DNA of 64,000 bases from Ectocarpus siliculosus (lineage: Eukaryota; Sar; Phaeophyceae; Ectocarpales; Ectocarpaceae). Each line of letters starts with the position of its first letter. The stretch's first letter is position 1. The notes beneath the pieces are model-generated. The model was not told the origin of the DNA. It did not search any database and saw only the letters and a list, made by a program, of their open reading frames with translations. The stretch lies in NCBI GenBank assembly GCA_000310025.1, contig FN649734.1:5153547-5217546 (forward strand), written 5' to 3'. The translations under genes were made by a program, and so were the position numbers. Shown here piece after piece: positions 23,624-35,059 of the stretch.

Positions 23624-24238
23624 GCGACTCGTGCTGGAGGCAACCTGCTTGAAGGCAGTGGGTGCCCACAGTGCAGTCCCGACACCAAGGGGCTTGGGGC
23701 CGCGGCCATCGAGCTGATGCGCATGATAGACATCCGACTGGACCTAGGTGTGAACATGTGGAGGGTATTCGTAGGCCACGCCAGATAGTCCTCATGCCGA
23801 ATCAAGCGTCTGGGTATTCTCTTGGTCGACGAACGTTCAGGCGATCTACTGGAACACCGTAAATTGATAGTGGACCCATGCGGTTCTAGGTTGAGCTCAT
23901 TTGTGGCTACGGTCCCCTTACACGTTCTTCTTTACGGCGTACGCTCTTGCATTCAAACGTTCTGTGTGCATGCCATGTACAATCACTTCGAAGAGTAGAT
24001 ACCTTGCCTTCATCTGCACGTCGTCCTACCCCAGTGCACTCCGGTTTCGACCGGCATATTCAAGCCTCGCTGGGGTATTGTGGGGCTCTGAGACGAGACC
24101 CAACCCGACGGTGCCGAGAAAGAAAATGGGCGCTTCGTTTTTTCTACTGCTCATTTTGTTCCTACAGACGTGATTGCCATGGAAGTCAAGGAGAGGTTTG
24201 TCGATCTCGTGGGTCGGTACTCCTTTCCATCCCAAGTG
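23624..24238 (+). CDS. Copy B exons 23624-23747 and 24168-24238
   Basis: Equivalents of the CPQC exon and the short exon of copy A, with identical lengths (124 and 71 bp) and phases. They read SGCPQCSPDTKGLGAAAIEL and MEVKERFVDLVGRYSF. Confidence 0.75.
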
Positions 24239-24989
24239 GTGAGCATTGACTGGTGTTAGCAATATACGAAGTAGGAATTAGGGGAATGATTTGCCGCAGC
24301 AATCCCGGACCTTCTTGAACAATGAAAACAAACTTCTGCTAACGTTTTGTAGCGCAGGGGTCAAGCCCACTCACATCACAATCTGCACTGCGTAACTTGC
24401 GAGCCCACTGTTACCCGCTGATTAGGCGTTGGGGTAGTTTGCGCCGTGCTCAGAATGGCAACAGAGCTCCTTCTCAACTTAGGATGCAAACAGTGTGTTA
24501 GATGGAAACAGCCACACCTGTCACCCACCTCACTTAATGTTTTCCGGCGAAAAGTGGTCTCGTCCTTGGCTACATTGAGTCTTGTTGAGGGAATACAGAA
24601 AGCGGCACAGAACATCTACGCACAGGAGACAACCTCGTTCTTGCTTCACTGCTCCCTCCTTGCTCTACCTGTAGAAGCACGGCTCTGTTACCACTGTGCA
24701 CGACAATGGCATTTTCGGTAGCATGAGCAAGGACCATAATAGAAGCAATCGCAATGACGTGTACACCGCAACACCCCTAGTTTAACAATGGGTGTTGTTG
24801 AGGTCGAATTCTGCCTAGCATATCCACAGAACAACCACAAGCTGGTCTATACACTTGGACCATCATGGCGTTTCTCTTCCTTCTAGACGTACGTATGCAC
24901 AAGGCAATGTTTCAGCAATCGCTGATATTGCATATGTTCCATGCTGCTGCCGTAAATGTCACAGACGAGCGCCAAGTGTGTTGGTTCAG

Positions 24990-25342
24990 AATGAGAGCAT
25001 GGCCATTACGTTGGAGAGAATTGAGGGCAGGGTCGATGCCGCATTGGGAAGGATGGACAAGCTGTTGTATAGCAGCACCCAGGAAAGTATCCTGCGCCTC
25101 AAGAACTTGCAGGCTCCGGCCTACATGTACCCTCGCCTTGTGCGCGTGTCGTGTGGCACGTCGTCGAGGATTCGCGGGAAAGCGAGTCTGCTTAGGACAC
25201 TTGCGGGGTGTGCAGGAAGGACATGATGCTACACTTCTTGTGCCCGGTGGACATGACCATAGTGCCGTGTGGCTATGGTGGGGAAGGGTATCGGTTGCGG
25301 AAGACACGTGACTGGGTCGAGAAACTATCGCCCGTGCTTCAG
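24990..25342 (+). pseudogene. Copy B exon lacking the 18-residue repeats, one base short
   Basis: Starts NESMAITLERIEGRVD, then LKNLQAPAYMYPRLV; after about 25200 the conserved end (MMLHFLCPVDMTIVPCG) lies in another frame. The repeat array of copy A is absent. Confidence 0.75.
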
Positions 25343-25543
25343 GTTAGACAAACGTTTTCGGCGGTACTGATTACTCCCCCGTTAGTGGAAGTGTCGCCGA
25401 CTGAGAAGTTTCCACGTGCAATACCTTTGCTTCAGGCGTTCAATACCAATATCGGGTTGTTCAAGGCAATGCATTGAGGCGTGAATGCTGATTCAACTTT
25501 GTCGCAATCCGGTTTGATGTTTATGTGCATGCTCCCTTCCAAG

Positions 25544-25975
25544 GTGGCCATGGTGACCGCAAAGGTGGCGCTCAAAGCGGCGTCAGGACTGGAAGTTGAT
25601 CTCTCGCATTTCCTGAAGGACATGCAAGATGAGTTGGTCGATGAGCTGGTCGACCGAATTCTCGACGAGGACGCCCTCTTTCGTGTTTTATCGGGTGAGG
25701 AGGACATCGACGCCAACATGCAAACGGAAACAATGACCTCGTATGAAGCGCTGAAGACATTCATGGACCAAGAACAACGTGAAAGGCGAAAGAACGCCAG
25801 GGATGGTGATGGCTACGTAGACTTCAGGAAAAAAATGAAGCGCGTATCCGACGGGAGCGGGGGGATGGTATGGGTTAGGAACGAAAATGTTCAAAGGTGG
25901 TTGGACTCACATCCGAACGCTGCACCATTGTGCGAGATGCGGGGTCATTCGGGGTGCAGCATCATGCGCAACTAA
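25544..25975 (+). CDS. Copy B terminal exon
   Basis: 144 codons, open, ending TAA. It parallels 7348-7740 (VAMVTAKVALKAASGLEV; VWVRNENVQRWLDSH) and then adds about a dozen residues because its stop is further on. Confidence 0.75.
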   Translation: MAMVTAKVALKAASGLEVDLSHFLKDMQDELVDELVDRILDEDALFRVLSGEEDIDANMQTETMTSYEALKTFMDQEQRERRKNARDGDGYVDFRKKMKRVSDGSGGMVWVRNENVQRWLDSHPNAAPLCEMRGHSGCSIMRN

Positions 25976-28098
25976 TCACCATATTTAGGCGAAAGCTCAG
26001 GTACGGAAATGTGTCAACGCACACATTTTTGTAAGCAGTTGGCGTTTGTGAGTGTGGTACTGTAGTCTTGGTGCTGTAAACCATTCCAAGTCGGGTACTC
26101 CCTGCTTCCATCGATTGTGGCGCCTGCACAGGTGTAGCGTCACGGTTAAGCGTGTCACGCGTAACCCTAACGCGTAGTGCTCTCTCAACCTGGTAGGTTT
26201 GGCCATCGATATATCATTTGTTGTCATACAGGCTATCCACCAGAAATCGTACGTGCATGGACGCTGCTGGCATCAACATTGTCGACCAGCAAGAGAGGCT
26301 CTCGCCTGAAAGGACTTTCGCAAATATCGCAACCGATGTAGTTCTACGAACAACGGTGAATGAGGCCAAACGAATTGTCTGTTGGAAGGAAAATATATGC
26401 CTGAGCTGGCCGCAGTTTGGTTTTGAGATGATGTGATGTGAATATGTCAACACCATCCACCCCAATTCGACCTACGTCGTTGTAGCAAAGAATATGAAGA
26501 GATGCGTTAATCTGTACTCCGGAGAACAGCAAACAATGCCGAACTGGGCGAGACCCCTCCGACTGATTCCAAAAAAGCTCGACTGCTGCACAACCAAAAT
26601 TTTACCAACACCAACCATATGGTGGTTTTGGAAACATGTCGTCTGGGGCATTCCGTAGAATTATCGGGTCCTTTCGGCGCCCCCCTGGTTGTGGAGCAAT
26701 CGAGCTTTGAAAGTCGGCCCAGGTGGGGGTGCCATGGGTGCCATCTCTCCGCCTCTCTGCGGGATGCAGAACATGCAAAGGAGAGAAGCTTGGGAGAGAC
26801 AAGGAGAGATGGTAAATATCTGGCCGCCAATCTTCACTTCTCTCGTTTACAACGCCGCCGCTCACCAAATCTGAATCCAGATGTTCAGTTGATCCTCTCC
26901 TCTGGTCCCGTCCGGCTCTGCCCCGGTTTCAGCTTGCTGCCGGCAACCCAGCACACCCAACAACAACCCCACTCCGCTCCGCTCGTGTGTGTGCGATGGC
27001 ATGTGCGGGGGAACCTCCACGGACCACGTTATGCAGAATACCATCTGCGAAGTCCCCCGAAGAGTCCTCTTTCCGTCCGCGCTTCTGCGTCTGACTCTCT
27101 CCACGTCTCCTATCAAGCTGCTCTTTCCTCGCTCCAGAAGTGTACGCGTGTGTGTGTAATAGCAGGTAGAAGCGTGGGCTGATTGCTCCCGCCGCGAGAT
27201 TGGTGTTGCTGAAAGCTACAGTATGGCGGAGGAACTTTTACCTTGAATCCCTCCGCATCTGCAGCACCAATGTCAAGTTCGCAGTGCATCCGAGGGCACA
27301 GGGAGCTTTGGGCACCTCAGCTGATTGCACGAACGATGGTCCATATACTGAAGCTGGGGGTGTCGGCAACACGGCAATCCTCTTCGCGTGGTCTCCAATT
27401 GACAGGCGTGGGTGAATACCAATCCGAAGGCGGGTCCTGCTGGGATATGCTGCTGTTTCACAAGAATCCCAGCATATTCATGCGCGCGTGTCATGATTCA
27501 ATACCCGCCAATTCACTTCTTGCCGCCTGCTGCTGATGTGCTGCTGTTTTCTGCATTGCTACATACCATACTGGTTTCACAACCGTTTCCGTGTGTTTTC
27601 GTGGATCGTCCGGAAAGATGCCGGTTGTTGATCTTCCGGATTTGCTAGGAGTAGAGCTGGTGATATCGTGCATACTGTACGGGGTTCGACACACTCTGCA
27701 CCACGTGCGCGGGTGTGCTGCGGCGTTTCCGCCTCTAGAAACACTCCGTGGACGAAGCACACCTCTACGATCGCCTTCATCAATGCCAGGGCTCCGGGTA
27801 GCCACGTTTCCGGCTGAAGCATTTTCATGTGAGAAAATTTTGCTTTTAAATCCTGAACGTGCACGAACGTTTCGACACTCGACGTCAGGCACAACTTGGG
27901 CACCAGCGCATTTTATGTACTGATGAAAGATCAACGGGTACAGGTCAGCAGCATGCAGCGGCAACATCACGCAAGGGCAGTCGAAAACCCGAACTTGTGA
28001 TGCAACTTTCCGGCTTACAGCGGTGTGGTGTGCTCTTATTTCCTGCTTGTCCCAAGGCCCTGCACTTTGCCCAATCTCCCACACTACTGACAGATTTG
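25976..28098. other. Non-coding or undetermined DNA downstream of ROCO copy B
   Basis: Only short open frames without family resemblance. A minus-strand stretch at about 26340-26530 (YNDVGRIGVDGVDIF) faintly recalls the YN..GGVD..D region of PiggyBac-type transposases but is too short to call. Confidence 0.5.
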
Positions 28099-28485
28099 CT
28101 AAACCGCCCATGGGACACCCATGGGTCACCCAGGCATGCCCATGGGCGGCCCATGAAGTGCCCATGAAGTGCCAATCGTGGGCACTTCAACCTAGATCTT
28201 CGCCACCGGTATATCAACCTAGAACTTAGCCACCAGCGCCAACCTAGAACGTATCGTGTGGGCTGGTTGTGGTTAGGGTTATCAGCCGCTATAACGCCCG
28301 TTCCGAAGCGGATAATCTACTTCAGAAGAAGTATTGTTTAGGAGTACACTGGTTTCGGTTGAAAGACTCTCAATGGCCGCCCATGGGCTTCCCATGGGTT
28401 GCCCATGGGCCACCCATGGGCTGCCAACGGGCAACCCATGGGCATGCTCATGGGCATGCCCGTGGGTGTCCCATGGGCGTTTTAG
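28099..28485. mobile_element. Inverted-repeat element made of CCCATGGG motifs
   Basis: The two ends are mutual complements (CTAAA.CGCCCATGGGACACCCA), and each arm of about 80-110 bp is a run of GCCCATGGG/CATGCCC words, themselves palindromic. The middle, about 180 bp, is unique. It has no coding capacity. It behaves like a foldback or MITE-type element; no clear target duplication was found. Confidence 0.55.
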
Positions 28486-28870
28486 AAAAACTGCAGGAGT
28501 ACGGGAGACCCCACTTGCCTGGTATCATGTTGATTGGCGACGACCAATGGACCTTCAACGAAGCTGACAATCCCTCATTCATGTTGTCGAAAGCCCCGGC
28601 TCAAGAGCACGTCGAGATTTAGCTGGTTGTGCAATTACCCATCCCCGTCGTCGGTTATCCCCTCTCTCGATTGTCTCCCCCCTCTTGATCTCCGAAGACT
28701 GACAAGGCACCATCGTGCGAATTCGGCAACGTTACAAGAGTATGTAAGACTCTTCACCCTCCACACTCGTCTGTGTCTCGTTGATTTTGATTGCTTCGGA
28801 AACCTCACTGAGTTTCATCGCAGATACCTCAATGCAGGTGAAAAAACCAATAGGTATGGTGGCCTTGTTA

Positions 28871-30528
28871 GCAGAGGGGCGGTAAGGCACGGAGGCAGGG
28901 CGGCGACGCCGGGACGAAGTCGCACAAATCGATCGCTTTGGCCAAGGAGTTACATGTCACGAATCGGGCCGGGGACGTGGAAAGGTAAAGGAAGCTGGAG
29001 CTGCTCAAGTGCGTGACATCCATGGGGGTGAGATGGAGCTAGCTGTCCATGCAGCGACGGCGTTTGTGGCATCTTCTTTCCAAGATATTTGCGGCGTTGT
29101 GATGTATCGGTGGGACGGGAAGTGGACGTGTTGACAGAGTATATCAATGGGTCCATCACGAAGCGCGTGGCGCTGCACGACCCGGACGCGGGGCACTGGT
29201 CTCTTCAAGTATTCATGGTGAGTTACTCACGCGTTGTGACCTCAATGGTGTTCGATGGCAAAGTAAAGTATATTAGCATTGAGGTGAACGCTTCGGGGTG
29301 GTGCTCGGGTGCTGCAGTTGCAGTGGATTTACGCCTTCCCCATATTTTCACGTTTTATCAGACAAACAAGGAGGACGACGGAGCCCACAGAGTCGGGAGC
29401 GAGAGCGACGTGGTGGACTTTGTGGAGGCACGCATCAAGCTCTCGCTGGCGGAACTTGCCACCGGCACTGGCGATGACCCCATGGGCACGGGCGACGACG
29501 CGACCACCACAGGGGATGACGGCAAGGTGTGTATATAGGATGTATTCTTTATTATAGGGTGTTGTGTCGTCCGTGGAGCCGTACCTTTTTCGCGTCGGTG
29601 TTGGCGTAACAAAATTGACAACGCTGAAACTCTCAATCGCTGAAACACCCCTCTATTCTCGCGTGTGTTATGTCTTCATCGTTTTCTGGTGAAGCCCCCT
29701 GACATCGACGTCGGCAGCGACACCGAGTTCTCCGATTCGACAACCGCACCCCTGAGCCCCAGCTCGTCGCGGGGTGATGTGACGCCCGGAACCTTCGAGC
29801 CCCACCTCATCGCAGGCTTCCTGGGCGTCTCACCCGTGGGACGACGATGAGCACTGGGACGACTACAAGAAGTACCTCGACCACAACAGCTTCTTCACCG
29901 AGGAGGAGAGGGAGGAGGTTTGCCCCTTCCCGTCGGTGTGGTCAGAGTAGACCAGATCGCACCCCCGGTGGCACGGCAAGGTTTGCGGTAGCGGCGGGCG
30001 GAGGGCGACGACGAGGAATAACAGGAAGCGCCGGGTCCCGCGTCGCATCCGGGACAGGCGCCGCCGCCGGGCCCTGCGGCACAAGCAGCTGGCCAGACGT
30101 GCGCGAGTGGGCGGACGTCGCCGCCGGCCGCCCACCTCCTTCCGAGGGGGAGGGGACCCCCCCGAGGGCGATCAGGTACGTTTTGTTCTTGTGAGTTTAC
30201 CACGGCTCGTTCTGCTGTGGATGAGATCACCCGTGCCGTGCTTGACATCCCTGGTATTAATAATGAGCTTCGCAAACCCTCTCTTTCTTTACCCCGTTGC
30301 TTTCTCAAGGGAACGGGGGAGGAGACGGCGCAGGTGGCGGCACAGGGCCCGGTGCAGGTGGCGGAGCGGGAGACGGGACAGGGTCCGACGGTGTCCGGAG
30401 CGCAGGCCGATCCCGAGCCTCGGCGCTCCGGTAGGTCAACCCAGGGACGAGCACCAATCAAAGGTGGACCCATCCACCAAGGCTACAGCCACCGCGACGA
30501 CCCCAACTTCGATGAAAACAAGTACTAG
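28871..30528 (+). CDS. Spliced gene of unknown function (5' end not found)
   Basis: Not recognised. Exons supported by splice signals and matching phases: 28871-28982 (QRGGKARRQGG; SIALAKELHVTNRAGDVE), 29088-29218 (VDVLTEYINGSITKRVALHD, then HWSLQVFM before GTGAGT), 29369-29526 (EDDGAHRVGSESDVVDFVEA; ends GDDGK), a Ser/Thr- and acid-rich block from 29695 with unresolved right boundary, 29981-30175 (very Arg-rich: NRKRRVPRRIRDRRRRR) and 30311-30528 (ends PIHQGYSHRDDPNFDENKY, then TAG). Polypyrimidine-rich acceptors at 29368 and 30310 and phase agreement make chance unlikely. The Arg-rich stretch suggests nucleic-acid binding, an inference only. It may be the front part of the locus that follows. 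Confidence 0.45.
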
Positions 30529-30554
30529 CGGTCGATGATGGAAGGGGCTTTACG

Positions 30555-33500
30555 TTGGCGCGCGCCGAGGAAGTTTCGCGCAGCCACAACAAACGCAAGG
30601 CCGGCGGCATCGGTGGCGCCAAACGAGCGGTCTCCGGTGGCCCTGACAGTGGCGGTGGTAGCGTTGGCAGTGGCGGTTGCCTTGGCAGTGGCGGTGGCGG
30701 TGGTGGCAGCGGTGACGGTGACGGCGACGACGACGGCGCGGCTCCCATGAAAGTGAGTGATGATGACTTGAGCCGTGCTGCCTTCGGTGGCGGTGGGGGT
30801 GACAGCGACGGCGAGTGGAGTGCTGGTGGCAACGACGGCGACGACGGTGGGGGCGGCCGCAGTAGCAGCGGAGGGGGCGACACTGATGGCGAGGGTGACA
30901 TGAGCAGCTGTGGCAGAAGCCATGGCGACCGTGGCAGCAGCGGCGGGGGCGGCCGCGGTGGCAGCGGCGGCAGCGGTAGCAGCAACGCATCGGAGAAGAG
31001 TAGTGCCGCGAAGAATAAGACGAAGAGATCGGCGGTGGGTGGGCAATTTGCCCCTCTCGTCCAGCCTAGGCCTGCGTTCGAGGAGGGGGACAGGGCTTTG
31101 GCCGCCGAGAGTCTCGCAGAGACAGCGAAGTTGGAGGAGGCAATACCGAGTTGTACGAAGGACGTGAGGGGGCTGACGTTAAATGAGGCGGAGATAGCCA
31201 TAGAGAAATTCAAGCTTTCAGGGACTCTGCCGAAGGAGACCTTGTTGAAGATGGCGACGGATGATCCCAGGCTGGATGGAATAGCAGCGGGGGAGGACGG
31301 TACGAAAATAGACGCGCCGAAGAAGGGGAAAGGGACGGTTGTGGCGTCCAAGGTGGTGGCAGGGCACAGGGTCTTCACCATCAAGTGGGGGCGCAAGCGC
31401 ACGGCCTGCTCCGAACACGACACCTACTACGTGCTGAAATGGGCAGTGGAGGGGCAGGCTGCGTCGTTCGAGGCCGCGGTCGAGCGCAGTGTGAATAATC
31501 TTTGCATCATCGTCTGTATCAACGGCAGCCTCGTCCCAACGTTCATGCAAAACGACGGCAAGAGGAAACTCAAGCGGGATGGAGCTTACAGGGAAGCGTT
31601 TGGCCCGTGCCGAGGAGGTTCGACCGTACGCTTGGGACCGTATGAAGGGCTTGAAAGCGGACAAGACACTCAGCCCCGAGAGCCTCGCCCTCTTGGAGGG
31701 AGATGCCACCCTCGTGGAGGCCCTTATGACAACGCCGATCCACGAACTACTGGGCTTTATAGACGCCGCGGAGGGGATGAACGATGGCAAGACTTGGCTC
31801 ATGAAGGATCTCACGCCGGGCTACTGTCATCAGCAGCAGCACGGTTTCGTGGACGACGTCGTCAAGTATTTGCAAGCGGCTTGTCGCCTAGGCAGGTTGC
31901 CCACGCTGGAGTCGATCGGGTTCATGATGACACCCTCGGAGCTGGATGGTACGGGGGTGAGTGTCCCCACCAAAGAGGAGCTGTGTGCTAGCTACAGAGT
32001 CGAGGAGGGCGAGGAGAAGCGATACGGTTTGGCTACTAGGGCGCTGCTGGCAAGAGCACGGGGAGATGGTGTATTTTGTCACTGGAGGGTACACTTCCCC
32101 CTCTACAGGTTGCTCATGCTCACCCGACCGGAGGGGAAGCTCATGGAAACGACGGAGCTCAGCTGCAAGGTCGCGAAGACCAGGAAGGGGCTTTCCTTTT
32201 TGAACTACTTGAAGGAGCGCTGAAAGAAAACTGATGCCTGGAAAAGAGACCGGGCGCTTCATGCGTCTGTCCACGCAACGTATTGCGATCAAGTTGCGGA
32301 TGACAAGAAGGCCGAGAAGAGGATCGCGGATAATCGCAAGGTGCGGGTTGAGAGAGTTGTCGCATTGTGTTCACCATTTGTCCAGTGGCAATCTCGCTTT
32401 GGTCTACATATTTATAGTAGCGCGAATATGCTTGGTTCTATTTCGTGGTGCCGCGGGTTGCCACTTGTTATTGTGTTTGTTGAGGCCCAAAAAACCGTTC
32501 TCTCTCGGACCTGAAAGACACTCTGATAATATGAATAGAACCCCAACACACTGCCCGTACGCCTTTCCGCGCGTTTGATTCAGGTCAGGGGAGGAAGGAT
32601 GAAAATTCCGGGATGCCCAATCTTCAGGAAACGGACGAATCACATGGTGGACGTGGTCCAGCACAACGCATTGGAGCCGGTCACGGACCTTATTAGCGAA
32701 GACGAGGTGAAGATGTGCCTCGACGTGCGGCGATCTACGGACAGGAACACTATGGTGGACGATGTGCTGCGGGTCAACGATTTGGACTACAACGCCATTC
32801 TGGAGATCGAGGAGTCCCGCCTGATGCCGCAGAAGTACGCCGTGGCAATCGGGGAAATCGTCCGGCGCCTGAAACCCGACGTCACGGCGGAGATGGTCGC
32901 CCTCTTTAGCCAAGGCCTGACCCTCGTCGACGCGGTTCTAAACGCGTGCCTTCGTTGCCAGGACCTGCTGGGGATGTTTGCCTTCGCGTCTTACATGATG
33001 ACGTTCGTGTCGCCCAAGAAAGCCCCCACCGAGGTGATGGAGGTGGTCCTGCCTCTGACGGCGAAGGATACGAGGGCTTCAGACGGTTCAATCCAAGGCA
33101 CGGCGTGCGTCCACCTGAAGAGGCCAGACATGCACCGATGGCTTGCCGTGTTGCTTGTTCTTCTCCGCCCTTTGATGAGGGAGCACCTTCAAGGTTCCGG
33201 AAAGCAGCTGTGTTTGGAGGTGGGCCCATTCGATGCCAACGGGAAGCTATTTACCAACAGCAAACTGCTCGATCTGTTCCAGTACGCCGGGAAGCACTTC
33301 CTGGGTTTGCCCCGGTGGGGGTACAACATCAACCGCACCGTCCATACTTCTAATGCGACGTTCTTGGCGCTGGCACAGGGTGAAGGGAGCAATGCTCCAT
33401 GGGTGGAAAAGGTTTTCGGTCAGGCTCGCCAAAGCAATAACCGAACTCAGGGAACCTGCAGCTCTACCGAGGTGCGGTATAGCTCTCAGGAAGGGATGCA

Positions 33501-34316
33501 ATACGTAGCAGGCGGCATTCTCCCGATGTGTGAGGCGCTAGAAGCCGCGACGTCGGCCGACAATGCCCCGCACTGGGTCCTTCGGTCGCCCCCGCCTTCA
33601 CCGTAGCCACCCCCGCACCGGTTTCTTCGGCCACCCCCGCACCGGTTCCTTTGATCGCCCCCGTCCCCGCCGTCGCGCCGGTTATGATGGTCGCCCCCGT
33701 GGTCGCCCCTACAGCGGCGGAGCGGATAGAGATGATGAAGCTGGAGCTGGCCATGAAGCAAGCGGACGCCGAGAAGGAGAAGGCGAAAATCGAGCAACTA
33801 CGATATGCGGGGCTACCACCAGCGGGCGCTGCACCAGCCAAGATCGCCGAAACATGCCAGAGTACGTTAGAGAATCTGGGTGATGGTAGTGGTAAGCGCG
33901 GTCGTTCGGAGAAGGAAGTTCTGATAGGCGGGCCTGAAAAGAAGCCGAAGAAAGTAAAGAGAGAGTTGGTCGAACCGAAGAAGTTGGCTCTGGCAAAGAA
34001 GATGCATGGGTACATGCTAGAGATGCGTTCACTCGCCGTAGTCACCGGAGCAGAAAGGGTCAAGGTTGGGGCGAAACCGAAGAGGGGTTCGTGGGTCTGC
34101 ACGATGAATAAGTGTAAAAATAGTTATTCCGGCAGCACCGTGTTTGGGGAGGGTGTTGCAGGAGCAGTCGGCATCAGAACGGAGCTAGAGAGACTCTACC
34201 CGGACTTTACTAAAGAGTTCTTTGCGACGTTTCAGCTCAAAACTCAACTCCAACCGTTCTTCAATGTTTTGCTGCGTGAAGAAGAGAAGCGTTCTGTAGA
34301 GTCGCGTGATTCGTGA
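30555..34316 (+). other. Large unclassified coding locus, possibly a mobile or virus-derived element, broken
   Basis: Four coding blocks follow each other on the plus strand. Block 1 (about 30600-31600) has a long Gly/Ser/Asp-rich head and then a basic domain (GHRVFTIKWGRKRTACSEHD, YYVLKWAVEGQAASFEAAVE). Block 2 (about 31580-32339) is mainly helical (PIHELLGFIDAAEGMNDGK; YRLLMLTRPEGKLMETTEL) and ends at AAG/GTGCGG. An intron of 245 bp ends in TTGATTCAG, then block 3 starts (32585-33606, listed separately). Block 4 (about 33600-34316) has a Pro/Ala/Val linker, a coiled coil (IEMMKLELAMKQADAEKEKA) and a C-terminal domain (LERLYPDFTKEFFATFQLK). The locus shows about two or three breaks. I do not recognise a family for blocks 1, 2 and 4. 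Confidence 0.45.
32585..33606 (+). other. Tyrosine-recombinase-like segment of the unclassified locus
   Basis: The C-terminal half reads MHRWLAVLLVLLRPLMREHL, NGKLFTNSKLLDLFQY, WGYNINRTVHTSNATFLALA, then VEKVFGQARQSNNRTQ and a Tyr further on. The order (Leu-rich helix with RP, a LF..s..G-like segment, R-x-x-H with A-T, and a late G-x-x-x-S element) follows the tyrosine-recombinase fold used by Cryptons, some DIRS-like elements and integrating algal viruses. The match is by eye and the catalytic set is not complete. It could also be a host protein. Confidence 0.4.
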
Positions 34317-35059
34317 CTTGTTCAGGTGTGTTTTGCATCGGTTTAGACAGGAGTTGGTGTTGTGTGGTGGTGCTTTCTGTGGACGTTAATGATGACGTTT
34401 AAACCTGGGACTTTACGCGTGCCTCAAAATCCAGGGGCCGTGCTTTGCACGCGTTCATCGTTATGAAGCACGCGTTCATCGTTATGACGACATTTTTGGG
34501 GGCAGATACCCCGTGGGTCTCCCCGCAACAGGCACATCGAGTGGGGAACCCCCGAAGGATCGACTACACGCGAGGCAGGATCTGCCGCCCTTCCAGCGCT
34601 CTTGCACGACAGGTGGGGCTCGCAATCGGGGCTTGCCCCGGTGTGTAGTGGATTCAACCACTTGTGCACGCACGATTTTTGCCACCACACCACCATGTGC
34701 ATCTCTCCTGCCGTTGTGCGGTGGACTAGGCGCAGACGATATTGATTGCCGTTAATTGTATCCGCACTCCCCGAACAGTCACCAAAATTGGTGGAGCGCA
34801 TGTTGAACGCTTCGTGACTTTGATCTCCATTGCTGACCGAGCTAACGGGTTGAGCAAAGCGCACGCCGTTCGAAAGCTCTTGTCGGATATACAACCAAAC
34901 GGGCAGTGCATGGTGAAAATTGCGTCGAACACCCGCCTCGACGGCATGCGGTACCGGGCGCTCACTAAGTCCTTGATTGTTTTCAATGATATATAAATTA
35001 TGTGTTATTAATATTACGTTCAAATGTCATAAGGACCCTCTGTCTTATTTAGACATGTC
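34317..35059. other. Non-coding gap with a short tandem repeat and an AT-rich right end
   Basis: At 34449-34490 the 20-base phrase around GCGTTCATCGTTATGA occurs twice. The stretch at 34980-35040 is AT-rich (ATATATAAATTATGTG), suited to a promoter for the fibre-like gene that follows. No RNA gene seen. Confidence 0.45.

Larger units (their letters stand above)
10752..25975 (+). pseudogene. LRR-ROCO gene, copy B (probably a pseudogene)
   Basis: This is a tandem paralogue of copy A with the N-terminal half visible: LRR N-cap exon, LRR exons at 12764, 14524, 15409, 15645 and 17143, Roc exons at 18769-19015, 19446-19580 and 20108-20685, then COR and C-terminal exons at 21537-21737, 22310-23068, 23624-23747, 24168-24238, 24990-25342 and 25544-25975. 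The P-loop is GQEGAGKT, G3 is DCAGQ and G4 is TKCD, so GTP-binding motifs are intact. Against function: the first exon has a frame slip after MALTDRDV; the junction between the P-loop exon (phase 2) and the DCAGQ exon (acceptor giving phase 0) does not fit; the acceptor before 20108 reads CG instead of AG; the COR exon has three single-base shifts relative to A (near 22325, 22735 and 22900); and exon 24990-25342 is one base short. Some could be sequencing errors, but all together suggest decay. Confidence 0.8.

Noticed and set aside
26340-26530. PiggyBac-like YN..GVD string on the minus strand
   Set aside because: Only about 50 residues, frames do not continue, and no catalytic Asp cluster or TTAA-flanked ends were found.
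30458-31423. 321-codon minus-strand open frame
   Set aside because: Antisense to the Gly/Ser-rich block of the plus-strand locus; composition (Pro/Ser runs) mirrors GGC/AGC repeats.
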